DNA of 50,773 nt from Streptomyces sp. ISL-100 (GTDB taxonomy: Bacteria; Actinomycetota; Actinomycetes; Streptomycetales; Streptomycetaceae): NCBI RefSeq assembly GCF_018614615.1, contig NZ_JAGGOK010000033.1, forward strand, positions 1 to 50,773, written 5' to 3'. The position numbers and the translations under genes are program-made. Shown here one piece after another: positions 41,773-50,179 of this stretch; the stretch's first letter is position 1; every line of letters begins with the position of its first letter. The notes under the pieces were generated by a model, which was not told the DNA's origin, did not search any database, and worked only from the letters and a program-made list of their open reading frames with translations.

Positions 41773-42449
41773 GCGTTGACCAGCTTCTTCAGGATCGAGG
41801 TGAAGAATCCGAGGCCGTCGGTACGTCCCGTGCCGACCAGCGGCTCCACGGCGTGCTCCGGGTGCGGCATCAGGCCGACGACGTTGCCGGCGGCGTTGGT
41901 GATGCCGGCGATGTCCCGGAGCGAGCCGTTCGGGTTGACGTCCAGGTAGCGGAAGGCGACGCGGCCCTCCGCCTCCAGCTCGTCGAGCACGCGCTCCTCG
42001 GCGACGTAACGGCCGTCCATGTTCTTGAGCGGGATCTGGATCTCCTGACCGGCGGTGTAGTCCGCGGTCCAGGCGGTCTCGCTCGTCTCCACGCGCAGCT
42101 TCTGCTCGCGGCAGATGAAGTGCAGGTGGTTGTTCTGCAGCATCCCGCCGGGCAGGAGGTGGGCCTCGGTGAGGATCTGGAAACCGTTGCAGATACCGAG
42201 GACCGGCAGGCCGGCCTTGGCCTGCTCGATGATCGTCTCCATCACCGGCGAGAAGCGGGCGATGGCGCCTGCCCGCAGGTAGTCGCCGTAGGAGAAGCCG
42301 CCCGCGAGCACGACCGCGTCGACCTGCTTGAGGTCCTTGTCGCGGTGCCACAGCGAGACCGGCTCGGCGCCCGCGGTCCGGACGGCCCGGAGGCTGTCCT
42401 GGTCGTCGAGCGTTCCCGGAAAGGTGACGACTCCGATACGAGCGGTCAC
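41769..42449 (-). CDS. purQ: FGAM synthase glutaminase subunit
   Basis: 226-aa class I glutamine amidotransferase supplying ammonia to PurL. The nucleophile is Cys87 in VLGICNGFQ, and the His/Glu pair is in [27 protein letters not shown] is the PurQ signature. GTG start overlapping the purS stop (GTGA). It forms the PurLQS complex with the flanking genes' products. Confidence 0.96.
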   Translation of the reverse strand: MTARIGVVTFPGTLDDQDSLRAVRTAGAEPVSLWHRDKDLKQVDAVVLAGGFSYGDYLRAGAIARFSPVMETIIEQAKAGLPVLGICNGFQILTEAHLLPGGMLQNNHLHFICREQKLRVETSETAWTADYTAGQEIQIPLKNMDGRYVAEERVLDELEAEGRVAFRYLDVNPNGSLRDIAGITNAAGNVVGLMPHPEHAVEPLVGTGRTDGLGFFTSILKKLVNA

Positions 42450-42697
42450 TTCGACTCCTCCACCTTCACGGTGAAGTCCTCGATGACGGTGTTGGCGAGG
42501 AACGATTCGGCCATCTCATGGATGCGGGCGAGGGCGGCGTCATCGACCGGCCCATCGACCTCGAGCTCGAAACGCTTTCCCTGACGGACGTCCGCGATTC
42601 CCTCGAAGCCGAGACGGGGCAGTGCACGCTGCACCGCCTGTCCCTGCGGGTCGAGGATCTCGGGCTTGAGCATGACGTCGACTACGACGCGTGCCAC
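42446..42697 (-). CDS. purS: FGAM synthase subunit PurS
   Basis: 83-aa small subunit bridging PurL and PurQ ([56 protein letters not shown]). I start it at GTG 42697 ([13 protein letters not shown] start), which lies 5 bases after GGGAG; GTG 42703 is too close to the ribosome site. First gene of the purSQL operon. Confidence 0.94.
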   Translation of the reverse strand: MARVVVDVMLKPEILDPQGQAVQRALPRLGFEGIADVRQGKRFELEVDGPVDDAALARIHEMAESFLANTVIEDFTVKVEESK

Positions 42698-43033
42698 TGG
42701 CACTCCCGGTGGTGGTGTGGTGCGAAGGCGGTTCCATCAGCGTACCCGGCTTGAAATTCTACGCGGGTAGATATGGGTCTACGCGGATCACGTTCCGGCA
42801 TCGGAGGCGACAACCAGGGGGAAAATCCGGGGGAAAATGGGGGTCGAGTGCCGCCCTCCGATTGCGGAAGGACACGCGGACGGAATTAAATGGGCTTCAC
42901 AATGCAATGGCTGTCGCTGTACAAAGGAATAGCGAGAAAAACAGCATTGCTCCAAATCAGCCGGAAGGCCGGCATCACCGCATGTCAGGCGTCATGCCGG
43001 ACGCGGTAGTGCCGCAGGAAAGGACCGATATCC
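42698..43033. other. Divergent purS / lsr2-like regulatory region
   Basis: 336 gene-free bases. Toward purS: 9-base direct repeats at 42758 and 42778. Toward the Lsr2-like gene: an A/T-richer stretch about 42885-42960 and a GGAAAGGA ribosome site. Poly-G/A segments (42815-42845) are unassigned. Confidence 0.6.
42758..42786 (-). promoter_or_regulatory. Putative purS operator: TCTACGCGG direct repeats
   Basis: TCTACGCGG occurs at 42758-42766 and 42778-42786, exactly 20 bases (two helical turns) apart. GTAGA at 42767-42771 makes the first a TCTAC-N4-GTAGA palindrome. Read toward purS, the nearer repeat overlaps TAGAAT, a good -10 candidate, which suits a repressor site. Regulator unknown. Confidence 0.5.
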
Positions 43034-43351
43034 GTGGCTCAGCGCGTAGTGGTCACGCTCTCCGACGACATCGACGGAGGGGAAGCAGCGGAAACGGTCA
43101 GCTTCGGCCTTGACGGGAAGTCGTACGAGATCGACCTGAATCCCGCCAATGCAAAGAAACTGCGCACGGCACTGGAGCCGTACATCGAGGCGGGCCGAAA
43201 GCACTCGAAGTCGGGCAAGGTCTACCGTCACACCTCCGTGGCACCCGATCCGGCGGCTGTGCGCGCGTGGGCGCGCTCGCGCCAGATGGACGTGCCGGCC
43301 CGGGGCCGCATCCCGAAGAAGGTCTACGAGGCCTTCGCGGAGGCCTCGTAG
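43034..43351 (+). CDS. lsr2: Lsr2-family nucleoid-associated protein (LsrL-like)
   Basis: 105-aa Lsr2 xenogeneic-silencing-type protein: an N-terminal oligomerisation domain (RVVVTLSDDIDGGEAAETVSF) and a C-terminal DNA-binding helix pair ending in RGRIPKKVYEAF. The RGR hook inserts into the minor groove of AT-rich DNA. Its place beside the pur genes fits the second Lsr2 of streptomycetes (LsrL) rather than the principal Lsr2; this is from memory of gene order. The GTG at 43034 has AGGAAAGGA upstream. Confidence 0.9.
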   Translation: MAQRVVVTLSDDIDGGEAAETVSFGLDGKSYEIDLNPANAKKLRTALEPYIEAGRKHSKSGKVYRHTSVAPDPAAVRAWARSRQMDVPARGRIPKKVYEAFAEAS

Positions 43352-43382
43352 ACAGCCGCTGAGAGTCCCGGGCGCCGCCGAC

Positions 43383-43413
43383 TTGCAATGCACCCCTGGT
43401 GATCGGCTAGAGT
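43383..43413 (+). promoter_or_regulatory. Putative promoter of tRNA-Gly(UCC)
   Basis: TTGCAA (43383-43388), 19-base spacer, TAGAGT (43408-43413), 50 bases before the tRNA. The -10 equals that of the tRNA-Glu cluster. Confidence 0.5.
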
Positions 43414-43462
43414 CTGGAACACGCCGAGGGGCAAGGCCGCAGGGCCGGACCTCAAGCAGCGT

Positions 43463-43534
43463 GCGGGTGTAGTTCAGTAGTAGAACATCCCCCTTCCAGG
43501 GGGAAGGCGCAGTGTGCAATTCCTGTCACCCGCT
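43463..43534 (+). tRNA. tRNA-Gly(UCC)
   Basis: 72-base cloverleaf: acceptor GCGGGUG with CACCCGC, anticodon loop CUUCCAG. The T-loop is UGCAAUU rather than UUCGAAU, an atypical T-arm. Confidence 0.93.
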
Positions 43535-43543
43535 CTACATCAC

Positions 43544-43574
43544 TTACCAACCACTTCGGTGGATCAGGTACAGT
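43544..43574 (+). promoter_or_regulatory. Putative promoter of tRNA-Gly(GCC) copy 1
   Basis: TTACCA (43544-43549), 19-base spacer, TACAGT (43569-43574), placing the transcript start just before the tRNA. Confidence 0.45.
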
Positions 43575-43587
43575 GGTGGCACCAAAT

Positions 43588-43663
43588 GCGGACGTGGCTC
43601 AGTTGGTAGAGCATCACCTTGCCAAGGTGAGGGTCGCGAGTTCGAATCTCGTCGTCCGCTCCA
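43588..43663 (+). tRNA. tRNA-Gly(GCC) copy 1, CCA encoded
   Basis: Acceptor GCGGACG with CGUCCGC, anticodon loop UUGCCAA, 3' UCCA in the DNA. Confidence 0.95.
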
Positions 43664-43668
43664 TGAGT

Positions 43669-43703
43669 ACGAAGGCCCCGGTCATTACGACCGGGGCCTT
43701 CGT
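43669..43703 (+). terminator. Terminator after tRNA-Gly pair
   Basis: Perfect 15-bp stem (43669-43683 with 43689-43703), loop ATTAC. Nearly the same stem follows the tRNA-Gly at 47466. Confidence 0.82.
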
Positions 43704-43797
43704 CGTTGTGCCCGCGTAATCAGCTACTGACATTTGTCATCTGCGGTGATGACAGCCCGCACTGCCGGCGGCCGCCGTCCGGCGGAAGTCTTGTGGC

Positions 43798-44754
43798 ATG
43801 ACCACCCGTGAGTACGTGATCGACGCCGAGGGGCTCCGGCGTACCTACACCGGCGGCTTCGAGGCCGTCCGTTCCGTTTCCTTCTCCGTGGCGCGCGGCG
43901 AGCTCTTCGCGCTCCTCGGCACGAACGGAGCGGGCAAGACTTCGACCCTGGAGCTCCTCGAAGGCCTGGCCCGGCCCAGCGGCGGCAGCGTCCGGGTGTT
44001 CGGCCACGACCCGCACACCGAGCGCGCCAAGGTGCGGCCCCGGGTCGGCGTCATGCTCCAGGAGGGCGGCTTCCCGTCTGAGCTGACCGTGCGCGAGACC
44101 GTCCGGATGTGGGCGGGGTGCACCAGCGGGGCGCGGCCGGTGGGCGAGGCGCTGGACCTGGTGGGGCTCGGGAAGCGGGCGAGCGTACGGGTCAAGCAGC
44201 TGTCCGGCGGGGAGCGGCGGCGGCTGGATCTGGCGACCGCGCTGCTCGGGCGGCCGGAGATCCTCTTCCTCGACGAGCCGACGACGGGGCTCGACGCCGA
44301 AGGGCGGCGCGAGACCTGGGAGCTGGTGCGAGAGCTGCGCGACGGGGGGACGACCGTGCTGCTGACCACGCACTACCTGGAGGAGGCGCAAGAGCTCGCC
44401 GACCGGCTGGCGATCATGCACGAGGGGCGGATCGCCGCCGAGGGGCGGGTGGACGAGGTGGTGGCGGCGTACCCCTCGCAGATCTCCTTCGAGCTGCCGG
44501 ACGGCTACCACCTGGGGGATCTGCCGCCGCTGGGGCAGCTGGGCGTAACCGGGCACGAACTCGCGGGCCGGACGGCGCGGTTGTTCACCGACGCGCTCCA
44601 GCGGACCGCGACCGGGCTGCTGACGTGGGCGCAGGCGGCCGGGGTGGAGCTGCGCGGGCTCGATGTGCGGTCGGCCTCGCTGGAGGAGGCCTTTTTGAAC
44701 ATCGCGCGCGAGGCGAAGAAGAACGAGAGTGCGCAAGAGGTGGGGGCGCGATGA
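43798..44754 (+). CDS. ABC transporter ATP-binding protein
   Basis: 318-aa ATPase of a CcmA/DrrA-type ABC exporter. Walker A GTNGAGKTS at residues 41-49, signature LSGGERRRLDL, Walker B ILFLDEPTTGLD, switch His in LLTTHYLEEA. The extended C-terminal ~100 residues are typical of drug or lipid exporters. Its stop overlaps the permease ATG (ATGA). A two-component system follows, suggesting the exporter responds to an envelope or drug signal. Confidence 0.93.
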   Translation: MTTREYVIDAEGLRRTYTGGFEAVRSVSFSVARGELFALLGTNGAGKTSTLELLEGLARPSGGSVRVFGHDPHTERAKVRPRVGVMLQEGGFPSELTVRETVRMWAGCTSGARPVGEALDLVGLGKRASVRVKQLSGGERRRLDLATALLGRPEILFLDEPTTGLDAEGRRETWELVRELRDGGTTVLLTTHYLEEAQELADRLAIMHEGRIAAEGRVDEVVAAYPSQISFELPDGYHLGDLPPLGQLGVTGHELAGRTARLFTDALQRTATGLLTWAQAAGVELRGLDVRSASLEEAFLNIAREAKKNESAQEVGAR

Positions 44755-45518
44755 GTACTGCTGTCGCGGGACGCATGGCGGCGCTGACGCGGGCCGAACT
44801 GACCCTGCTCGTACGGCACAAGGCGGTGCTCCTCACGGCGCTGGTGCTGCCGGTGGCCATGACGTACTCGATGCGGCCGTTCGTCGAGGATCTGGAGCTC
44901 GGCAAGGCGGGGATTTCGCTGGGGGCGGCGATGATGCCGATGTCCTTGGCGTTCGTGCTGCTCTTCGGGGTGTACTCGGCGCTGGTCACGGTCTATGTCG
45001 TACGGCGCGAGGAGCTCGTACTGAAGCGGCTGCGGACCGGGGAGCCGGGCGACGCGGAGATCCTGATGGGGACGGCCGCCGCCACGCTCGTGGCCGGGCT
45101 GGCGCAGTGCGTGCTGCTGGTGGTCGCAGGGGTGGTGGTCCTCGGGGCGGAGGTGCCGGCCGACCCGTTGTGGGTGGTGGTCGGTGTGGCGCTGGGGCTT
45201 GCGGTCGCGGGGACGATGGCGGCGGCTACTACCGCCTTCACCCGGTCCGCCGAGGGCGCGCAGATCACGATCATGCCGGTCATGCTCGTGTCGATGGTCG
45301 CGTCGGGGGTCGTCGTTCCGCTGGAGCTGCTGCCGGACAAGGTCGCCTCGGTGTGTGAGCTGCTGCCGTTGTCGCCGGTCGTGGAGCTCGTGCGGGGCGG
45401 CTGGACTGGGCAGTTGGGGGCGTACGAGGCGCTGGGCGCCGTCGCTACGGCGGTGGCCTGGACCGTACTGTCTGTATTCGCTGTGCAGCGGTGGTTCCGG
45501 TGGGAGCCGCGGCGGTAG
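44751..45518 (+). CDS. ABC-2 type transporter permease
   Basis: 255-aa membrane protein with six predicted helices (LLTALVLPVAMTYSM, MPMSLAFVLLFGVYSALVTVY, LVAGLAQCVLLVVAGVVVLG, VVVGVALGLAVAGTMAAATT, IMPVMLVSMVASGVVVPL, AVATAVAWTVLSVFAVQ). Partner of the preceding ATPase; the substrate cannot be told from sequence. Translation is coupled through ATGA. The kinase gene starts 33 bases later, so all four genes are likely one operon. Confidence 0.9.
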   Translation: MSTAVAGRMAALTRAELTLLVRHKAVLLTALVLPVAMTYSMRPFVEDLELGKAGISLGAAMMPMSLAFVLLFGVYSALVTVYVVRREELVLKRLRTGEPGDAEILMGTAAATLVAGLAQCVLLVVAGVVVLGAEVPADPLWVVVGVALGLAVAGTMAAATTAFTRSAEGAQITIMPVMLVSMVASGVVVPLELLPDKVASVCELLPLSPVVELVRGGWTGQLGAYEALGAVATAVAWTVLSVFAVQRWFRWEPRR

Positions 45519-45551
45519 GGGAAGCGGTAGGGGAATGGGGGGACGACGGGG

Positions 45552-46817
45552 ATGAAGGGCTTCTGGCGGAAGCGGAGCCAGGCCGCGAAGCTTGACCTGT
45601 ACATGCGGGTGACGCTGTATCTGCTGCCGTGGCTGATCTCGACCGGGGCTCTCGCGCCCCTCACCCAGGACGTGAGCCGCGAACCCGGCGCCGTCGCGCT
45701 CGCGCGCGGGCTGCTGGCCCTGTCCGTGGCTCAGTGCGCGGTCGCGATGCACACCATCCACCACGGGCTCGCGCATTACGTCGACGGGGCCCCGGCGCCG
45801 TGGCGCTCGGCGGCCGTCGCGATGGGGCTGGGCGGGATTTCCGTGGGCTCGATCGCGGCCCTTCAGGCCACCGGCGGGATCGGTGACGGGACGGCGATGA
45901 TGGAGATACTGCCGTACGCCCTGCTCACCACGGCCATGTCGACGTTCATGCTGTCGACTCTCCGGCGGCTGGTGCTCGGGACCGTGGTGGCAGCGGCGCT
46001 GGTCGCCGGGGCGCTGGCCGCCACCGGGGCGGAAGCGGGGTTGGCAGTGGCCGGGGCGGTGGTCGCGCTCTTCGTGGGGCTGTTCGCGCTGCTCACCACG
46101 CGGTCCTCGGCCTGGTTCATGGCGGTGATCCGGGAACTGGACCGCAACCGCGACGCCACCGCGCGACTCGCGGTCGCCGAGGAGCGGCTGCGTTTCGGGC
46201 GGGACATGCACGACGTCATGGGGCGCAATCTCGCCGTCATCGCGCTGAAGAGCGAGCTGGCGGTGCAGCTGGCGCGGCGCGGCAGGCCGGAGGCCGCCGA
46301 TCAGATGGCCGAGGTGCAGCGGATCGCCCGGGAGTCGCAGCGCGAGGTGCGTGAGGTCGTACGCGGCTATCGCGAGGCGGATCTGACAGCCGAACTCGAA
46401 GGTGCGCGGGGAGTTTTGAGTGCGGCGGGCATCGACTGCCGGATGGAGCGGGGACGGCTGGGCGACGATCTTCCAGCGGGCGTGCAGTCGGCGCTCGGGT
46501 GGGTCGTACGGGAGGCGACGACCAATGTGCTGCGGCACGGGGACCCGCGCAGCTGCACGGTCCGGCTGACGGCGGAGGGCGGGAGGGCGGTGCTGGTCGT
46601 GGAGAACGACGGGGCCGGGGACGTGTCCGCCGACGGCACTCCGGGATCGGGGCTTGCCGGGCTCCGGGAGCGGCTGAGCGCGGTGGGCGGGACGCTGCGG
46701 GCGGGGCCGGGCGGGGACGGCACGTTTCGGCTGACTGCTGAGGTGCCGGTGGTGCCGACGGGTCCTGCGGTTCCGGTGGTGTCGGTTGTGCCGCTGATTC
46801 AGGAGGGGCTGCGGTGA
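45552..46817 (+). CDS. Sensor histidine kinase (NarL/DesK type)
   Basis: 421-aa membrane kinase. Several hydrophobic helices in residues ~18-185 form the sensor with little extracellular sequence. The HisKA_3 box is RFGRDMHDVMGRNLAVIALK with His220, and the N-box is VVREATTNVLRHG, followed by GSGLAGLRERL. The C-terminal tail (VVPTGPAVPVVSVVPLIQ) is an odd low-complexity extension. It overlaps the regulator gene by 4 bases (GTGA). By analogy to DesK-type systems beside exporters it may sense membrane state or a compound. Confidence 0.92.
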   Translation: MKGFWRKRSQAAKLDLYMRVTLYLLPWLISTGALAPLTQDVSREPGAVALARGLLALSVAQCAVAMHTIHHGLAHYVDGAPAPWRSAAVAMGLGGISVGSIAALQATGGIGDGTAMMEILPYALLTTAMSTFMLSTLRRLVLGTVVAAALVAGALAATGAEAGLAVAGAVVALFVGLFALLTTRSSAWFMAVIRELDRNRDATARLAVAEERLRFGRDMHDVMGRNLAVIALKSELAVQLARRGRPEAADQMAEVQRIARESQREVREVVRGYREADLTAELEGARGVLSAAGIDCRMERGRLGDDLPAGVQSALGWVVREATTNVLRHGDPRSCTVRLTAEGGRAVLVVENDGAGDVSADGTPGSGLAGLRERLSAVGGTLRAGPGGDGTFRLTAEVPVVPTGPAVPVVSVVPLIQEGLR

Positions 46818-47443
46818 GTGGTTCCGTGGTGGGGCGGCCGGTGCGGGTGTTGCTCGCCGACGACGAGCATCTGATCCGGGGTGCGCTCGCCGCGCTGCTC
46901 GGGCTGGAGGACGACCTCGTCGTCGTCGCCGAGGCGGCCACCGGGCCCGAGGCGATCGCGATGGCCCGGGCGCACCGGCCGGACATCGCCGTACTGGATC
47001 TGCAGATGCCTGGCGCCGACGGTGTGAGTGTGGCCACAACGCTGCGGGGCGAGCTGCCCGACTGCCGCTGCATGATCGTGACCAGCCACGGGCGTCCCGG
47101 GCACCTGAAACGGGCGCTTGCGGCCGGGGTGCGGGCGTTCGTACCGAAGACCGTCAGCGCGCAGCGGCTGGCCGAGCTGATCCGGAGCGTACGGGACGGA
47201 AACCGGTACGTGGACCCGGAGTTGGCGGCCGACGCGATCTCCGCCGGGGATTCTCCGCTGACCGTACGAGAGGCGGAAGTGCTGGAGCTGGCGGCGGACG
47301 GGGCGCCGGTCGCGGAGATCGCGGAGCGTGCGGCGCTGTCGCCGGGGACGGTGCGCAACTATCTGTCTTCGGCCGCCTCGAAACTCGGTGCGGAAAATCG
47401 TCATACGGCGGTGCGGCTCGCACGCCAGCGAGGTTGGGTATAG
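46814..47443 (+). CDS. LuxR/NarL-type response regulator
   Basis: 209-aa regulator: a receiver domain with acidic pair DDE at about 16-18, phospho-acceptor Asp62 (AVLDLQMPG) and Lys in FVPKTVS. The C-terminal LuxR helix-turn-helix is at ~145-205 (LTVREAEVLELAADGAPVAE, then LSPGTVRNYLSSAASKLG). Partner of the upstream kinase, probably controlling the exporter operon. GTG start. Its stop overlaps the -10 of the next tRNA. Confidence 0.93.
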   Translation: MSGSVVGRPVRVLLADDEHLIRGALAALLGLEDDLVVVAEAATGPEAIAMARAHRPDIAVLDLQMPGADGVSVATTLRGELPDCRCMIVTSHGRPGHLKRALAAGVRAFVPKTVSAQRLAELIRSVRDGNRYVDPELAADAISAGDSPLTVREAEVLELAADGAPVAEIAERAALSPGTVRNYLSSAASKLGAENRHTAVRLARQRGWV

Positions 47444-47444
47444 T
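47439..47444 (+). promoter_or_regulatory. Putative -10 element of tRNA-Gly(GCC) copy 2
   Basis: TATAGT, 21 bases before the tRNA and overlapping the TAG stop of the response regulator. No clear -35. Confidence 0.4.
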
Positions 47445-47465
47445 GGGCATCGCAACACAGCGCAG

Positions 47466-47538
47466 GCGGACGTAGCTCAGTTGGTAGAGCGCAACCTTGC
47501 CAAGGTTGAGGTCGCCAGTTCGAACCTGGTCGTCCGCT
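47466..47538 (+). tRNA. tRNA-Gly(GCC) copy 2
   Basis: 73 bases: acceptor GCGGACG with CGUCCGC, anticodon loop UUGCCAA. It differs from copy 1 in the D-arm, anticodon stem and T-arm; CCA is not encoded. Confidence 0.95.
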
Positions 47539-47544
47539 CAGAGT

Positions 47545-47579
47545 CAGAAGGCCCCGGTCATCGCGACCGGGGCCTTCTG
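47545..47579 (+). terminator. Terminator after tRNA-Gly(GCC) copy 2
   Basis: Perfect 15-bp stem (47545-47559 with 47565-47579), loop ATCGC. Stem sequence closely matches the terminator at 43669. Confidence 0.82.
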
Positions 47580-47603
47580 CGTTGCCTGGGGCCATGTGGC
47601 CCT

Positions 47604-47630
47604 GGGGGACTGGGGACCTGGGGACCTGGG
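47604..47630 (+). repeat. G-run cluster, possible G-quadruplex
   Basis: Runs of 5, 4, 4 and 3 G separated by 3-4 bases (ACT, ACCT, ACCT), inside a GGGGACCT-repetitive stretch between tRNA-Gly and the purC stop. It fits the classical quadruplex pattern on the + strand; folding is not shown. Confidence 0.55.
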
Positions 47631-47685
47631 CTGGAGCCCTGGAGCTGGGCCCCAGGGCCTTGCCGTGGGGCCCAGGTGGGTCCCG

Positions 47686-48585
47686 CTAGGACCAGCTGAG
47701 GCCGGTGAGGAGCTCGTACGCCTCCAGGTACTTCGCCCGGGTGGCGTCGACGATCTCCTGCGGGAGCGGGGGCGGCGGCAGCTCCGCCTTGCGGTCCCAG
47801 CCGGAGGCGGGCGAGGTCAGCCAGTCGCGGACGTACTGCTTGTCGTACGACGGCTGGGCGCGGCCGGGCTCCCAGGTGGCGGCCGGCCAGAAGCGGGAGG
47901 AGTCCGGGGTCAGCACCTCGTCGGCGATGATCAGCTCGTCGCCGTCGAAGCCGAACTCGAACTTCGTGTCGGCGAGCACGATGCCGCGGTCGCGGGAGAT
48001 CTCGCGGGCCCGGTTGTACACGGCGAGGGTCAGCTGGCGCAGCTGGGCGGCTGTCTCGGCGCCGACCTGGCGGGCGACTTCCTCGTAGCTGACGTTCTCG
48101 TCGTGATCGCCGACCGCTGCCTTCGTGGCGGGCGTGAAGATCGGCGCGGGAAGTTCCGAGCCGTCGGTCAGGCCCTCGGGGAGCGCAAGGCCGCAGACCG
48201 TACGGGATTCGTTGTACTCGGTGAGGCCCGAGCCCGTGAGGTAGCCGCGGGCCACGCACTCGACCGGGACCATCCGCAGCGACTTGCAGACGAGCGTGCG
48301 GCCTTCCCAGTCGGCCGGGGCGCCGGCGGGGAGGTCGGTTGAGATCACGTGGTTCGGGACGAGGTCCGCGAGCTGGTCGAACCACCAGAGCGAGAGCTGG
48401 GTGAGGACCCGGCCCTTGTCGGGGATCTCCGTGGGCAGCACCCAGTCGTACGCGGAGATGCGGTCGCTGGCGACCATGACGAGGTCGCCGGCCTCGTTCT
48501 GGTAGAGGTCACGCACCTTGCCCGTGTGGAGGTGGGTCAGGCCCGGCAGCTGGAGCGGCTCGGGCTTTTCTACGAATCCGGACAC
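47686..48585 (-). CDS. purC: SAICAR synthetase
   Basis: 299-aa phosphoribosylaminoimidazole-succinocarboxamide synthase, joining CAIR and aspartate with ATP. Family segments are HLHTGKVRDLYQ, SDRISAYDWVLPTEIPDKG, VECVARGYLTGSG and EFGFDGDELIIADEVLTPDS. The GTG at 48585 has GGAGG four bases upstream. Monocistronic here. CTACGCGG overlaps its ribosome site, the same core as in the purS operator. Confidence 0.96.
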   Translation of the reverse strand: MSGFVEKPEPLQLPGLTHLHTGKVRDLYQNEAGDLVMVASDRISAYDWVLPTEIPDKGRVLTQLSLWWFDQLADLVPNHVISTDLPAGAPADWEGRTLVCKSLRMVPVECVARGYLTGSGLTEYNESRTVCGLALPEGLTDGSELPAPIFTPATKAAVGDHDENVSYEEVARQVGAETAAQLRQLTLAVYNRAREISRDRGIVLADTKFEFGFDGDELIIADEVLTPDSSRFWPAATWEPGRAQPSYDKQYVRDWLTSPASGWDRKAELPPPPLPQEIVDATRAKYLEAYELLTGLSWS

Positions 48586-48670
48586 GGTTCCTCCGCGTAG
48601 GTTGATCCAGGAGCGCTTCCGATTCTCCCGTATGCGGGGCGTGAGTGTCCGGGCGGGGCGGTCTGTGAGC

Positions 48671-50179
48671 TCAGTCTCGCTTGCAGATGCGGTCCAGCAG
48701 GTTGGCTGTGGCTCGCTGGATGCGGGGGTCCACGTGGCCCGGGCGGTCCAGGGCCGGCGACCAGGCGAAGGTGCCGGAGGCGAAGACCAGTGCGCCGCTG
48801 GGGGCCCGGTAGAGGGATGTCTCCTGGTGGCGGCGGTGGCCCTCGCCGTCCTCGTACGGGGAGTGGGCGAGCAGGATGCGGTCCTGGTGCTCGGGGAGCT
48901 GGGTGCGGGGGAAGTAGCGGTCGGCCTCACCCGCGACCAGGCCTTCGATCTCGTCGTTCTCGTGCGCGCCGGTCGAATCCCAGAGCCAGTGGTCCGCGTT
49001 CCGTACGACCAGGGGCCGCGGCTCCGGGACCCTTCCGGCGTACTGGATGCCCAGGAGCTGCTGCTCGGGGCGGTCGATCTCGCGCCAGAGGGCGGACTTG
49101 CCGGGGGCTCGGCGTTTTCGGCAGGTGAGGAGGCGGTCGGCCGTGCCGGAGGGGGACGTTGCGAGTTCTACCTGCCAGTACATCGTGTTGGCGGAGAGGA
49201 AGACGAGGGACGTGCCTGCCTCGCGTGCGAGCTCTGTGGCGCGGCGCATGGGGGCCGACCAGTACTCGTCGTGGCCCGGGAAGACCAGGCCTCGGTAGCG
49301 GGTGGGGTCGATGCGGCCCGCGTGCAGGTCGCGGGCGTCGGCGTAGGCGAGGTCGTAGCCGTAGCGCTCGGCCCAGCGGATGAAGTCGTACGCGTGGCCC
49401 ACGTGGAGGGGGAGGCCGGCGCCGGCGTAGGGGCGGTCGAAGGAGACGGTTGTTGCCGCGTCCTCTTCGCCCAGGAGGCGCCCCATGCTGTCCCACGCGT
49501 GGTACAGGCTCGCGCCGGTGCGGCCGTCCTCCGGGTAGAGGTTGTACGCCTGCCAGGTGATGTCCGGCAGGAGCAGGAGAAGGTCGGCCGGGTGGCTGTC
49601 GCGGACCGTGAAGGGGATGTGGGAGCGGTAGCCGTCGACGGTGGTGAGCACGGCGACGTACGCCCCGATGCTCCAGAAGTCCGGGATCTGCAGGCGCCAG
49701 GACAGCCACCAGTGGTGGCAGGAGACCGTGCGGTCGGCGGTGAGCGGGGCCGGCTGGACGATGCCGGAGAGGCGGGGGCTGGTGGTGATCTTCGCCGCGC
49801 CGTCGCCTCCGTAGTGGCCGATCCGGTAGATGTCCACGGAGAACTGCTGGGGCGGGTCCACCGTGATGTGGAAGTCGATCGCCTCGCCGGGTGCGGCGGC
49901 GCCGGGGGACGCGAAGCCTTTGATCTGCTGGCGTACGTCGTCGGCGGTGCGGGGGCTGCCGGTGGAGGCGGAGCGGGGGTGCGGGAGCCTGGCTCCGGTG
50001 ACGGGGTCGCGGTGGTCCGCGCCCTCCGTGGGCTCGGCGTACCAGGGGATGACCTGGCCGCTGTCGCCGAAGTAGGTCTCGCTGCCGCGGAGCCAGGGCA
50101 GTGGGCCCTGGCCGAACGGGTCCGACACGGCATGCGCGAGGGCGCCCGATTCCCAGCGCCGGATGAATTCGTCCCCCAT
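48671..50179 (-). CDS. N,N-dimethylformamidase beta-subunit-like protein
   Basis: 502-aa protein resembling the C-terminal part of the DMFase large subunit family. Recognisable parts are YRIGHYGGDGAAKI, WSIGAYVAVLTTVDGYRSHI, VFPGHDEYWSAPMRRATELA and LVFLSANTMYWQV. There is no signal peptide, so it is probably cytoplasmic. The actual substrate in Streptomyces is unknown. I start it at ATG 50179 with a GGGAGGGAAG site; a 15-residue longer frame has no ribosome site. Confidence 0.78.
   Translation of the reverse strand: MGDEFIRRWESGALAHAVSDPFGQGPLPWLRGSETYFGDSGQVIPWYAEPTEGADHRDPVTGARLPHPRSASTGSPRTADDVRQQIKGFASPGAAAPGEAIDFHITVDPPQQFSVDIYRIGHYGGDGAAKITTSPRLSGIVQPAPLTADRTVSCHHWWLSWRLQIPDFWSIGAYVAVLTTVDGYRSHIPFTVRDSHPADLLLLLPDITWQAYNLYPEDGRTGASLYHAWDSMGRLLGEEDAATTVSFDRPYAGAGLPLHVGHAYDFIRWAERYGYDLAYADARDLHAGRIDPTRYRGLVFPGHDEYWSAPMRRATELAREAGTSLVFLSANTMYWQVELATSPSGTADRLLTCRKRRAPGKSALWREIDRPEQQLLGIQYAGRVPEPRPLVVRNADHWLWDSTGAHENDEIEGLVAGEADRYFPRTQLPEHQDRILLAHSPYEDGEGHRRHQETSLYRAPSGALVFASGTFAWSPALDRPGHVDPRIQRATANLLDRICKRD

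Noticed and set aside
39502..41949. 468- and 262-aa plus-strand frames over purL/purQ
   Set aside because: Products are Val/Arg/Asp-rich shadow translations of conserved purine genes.
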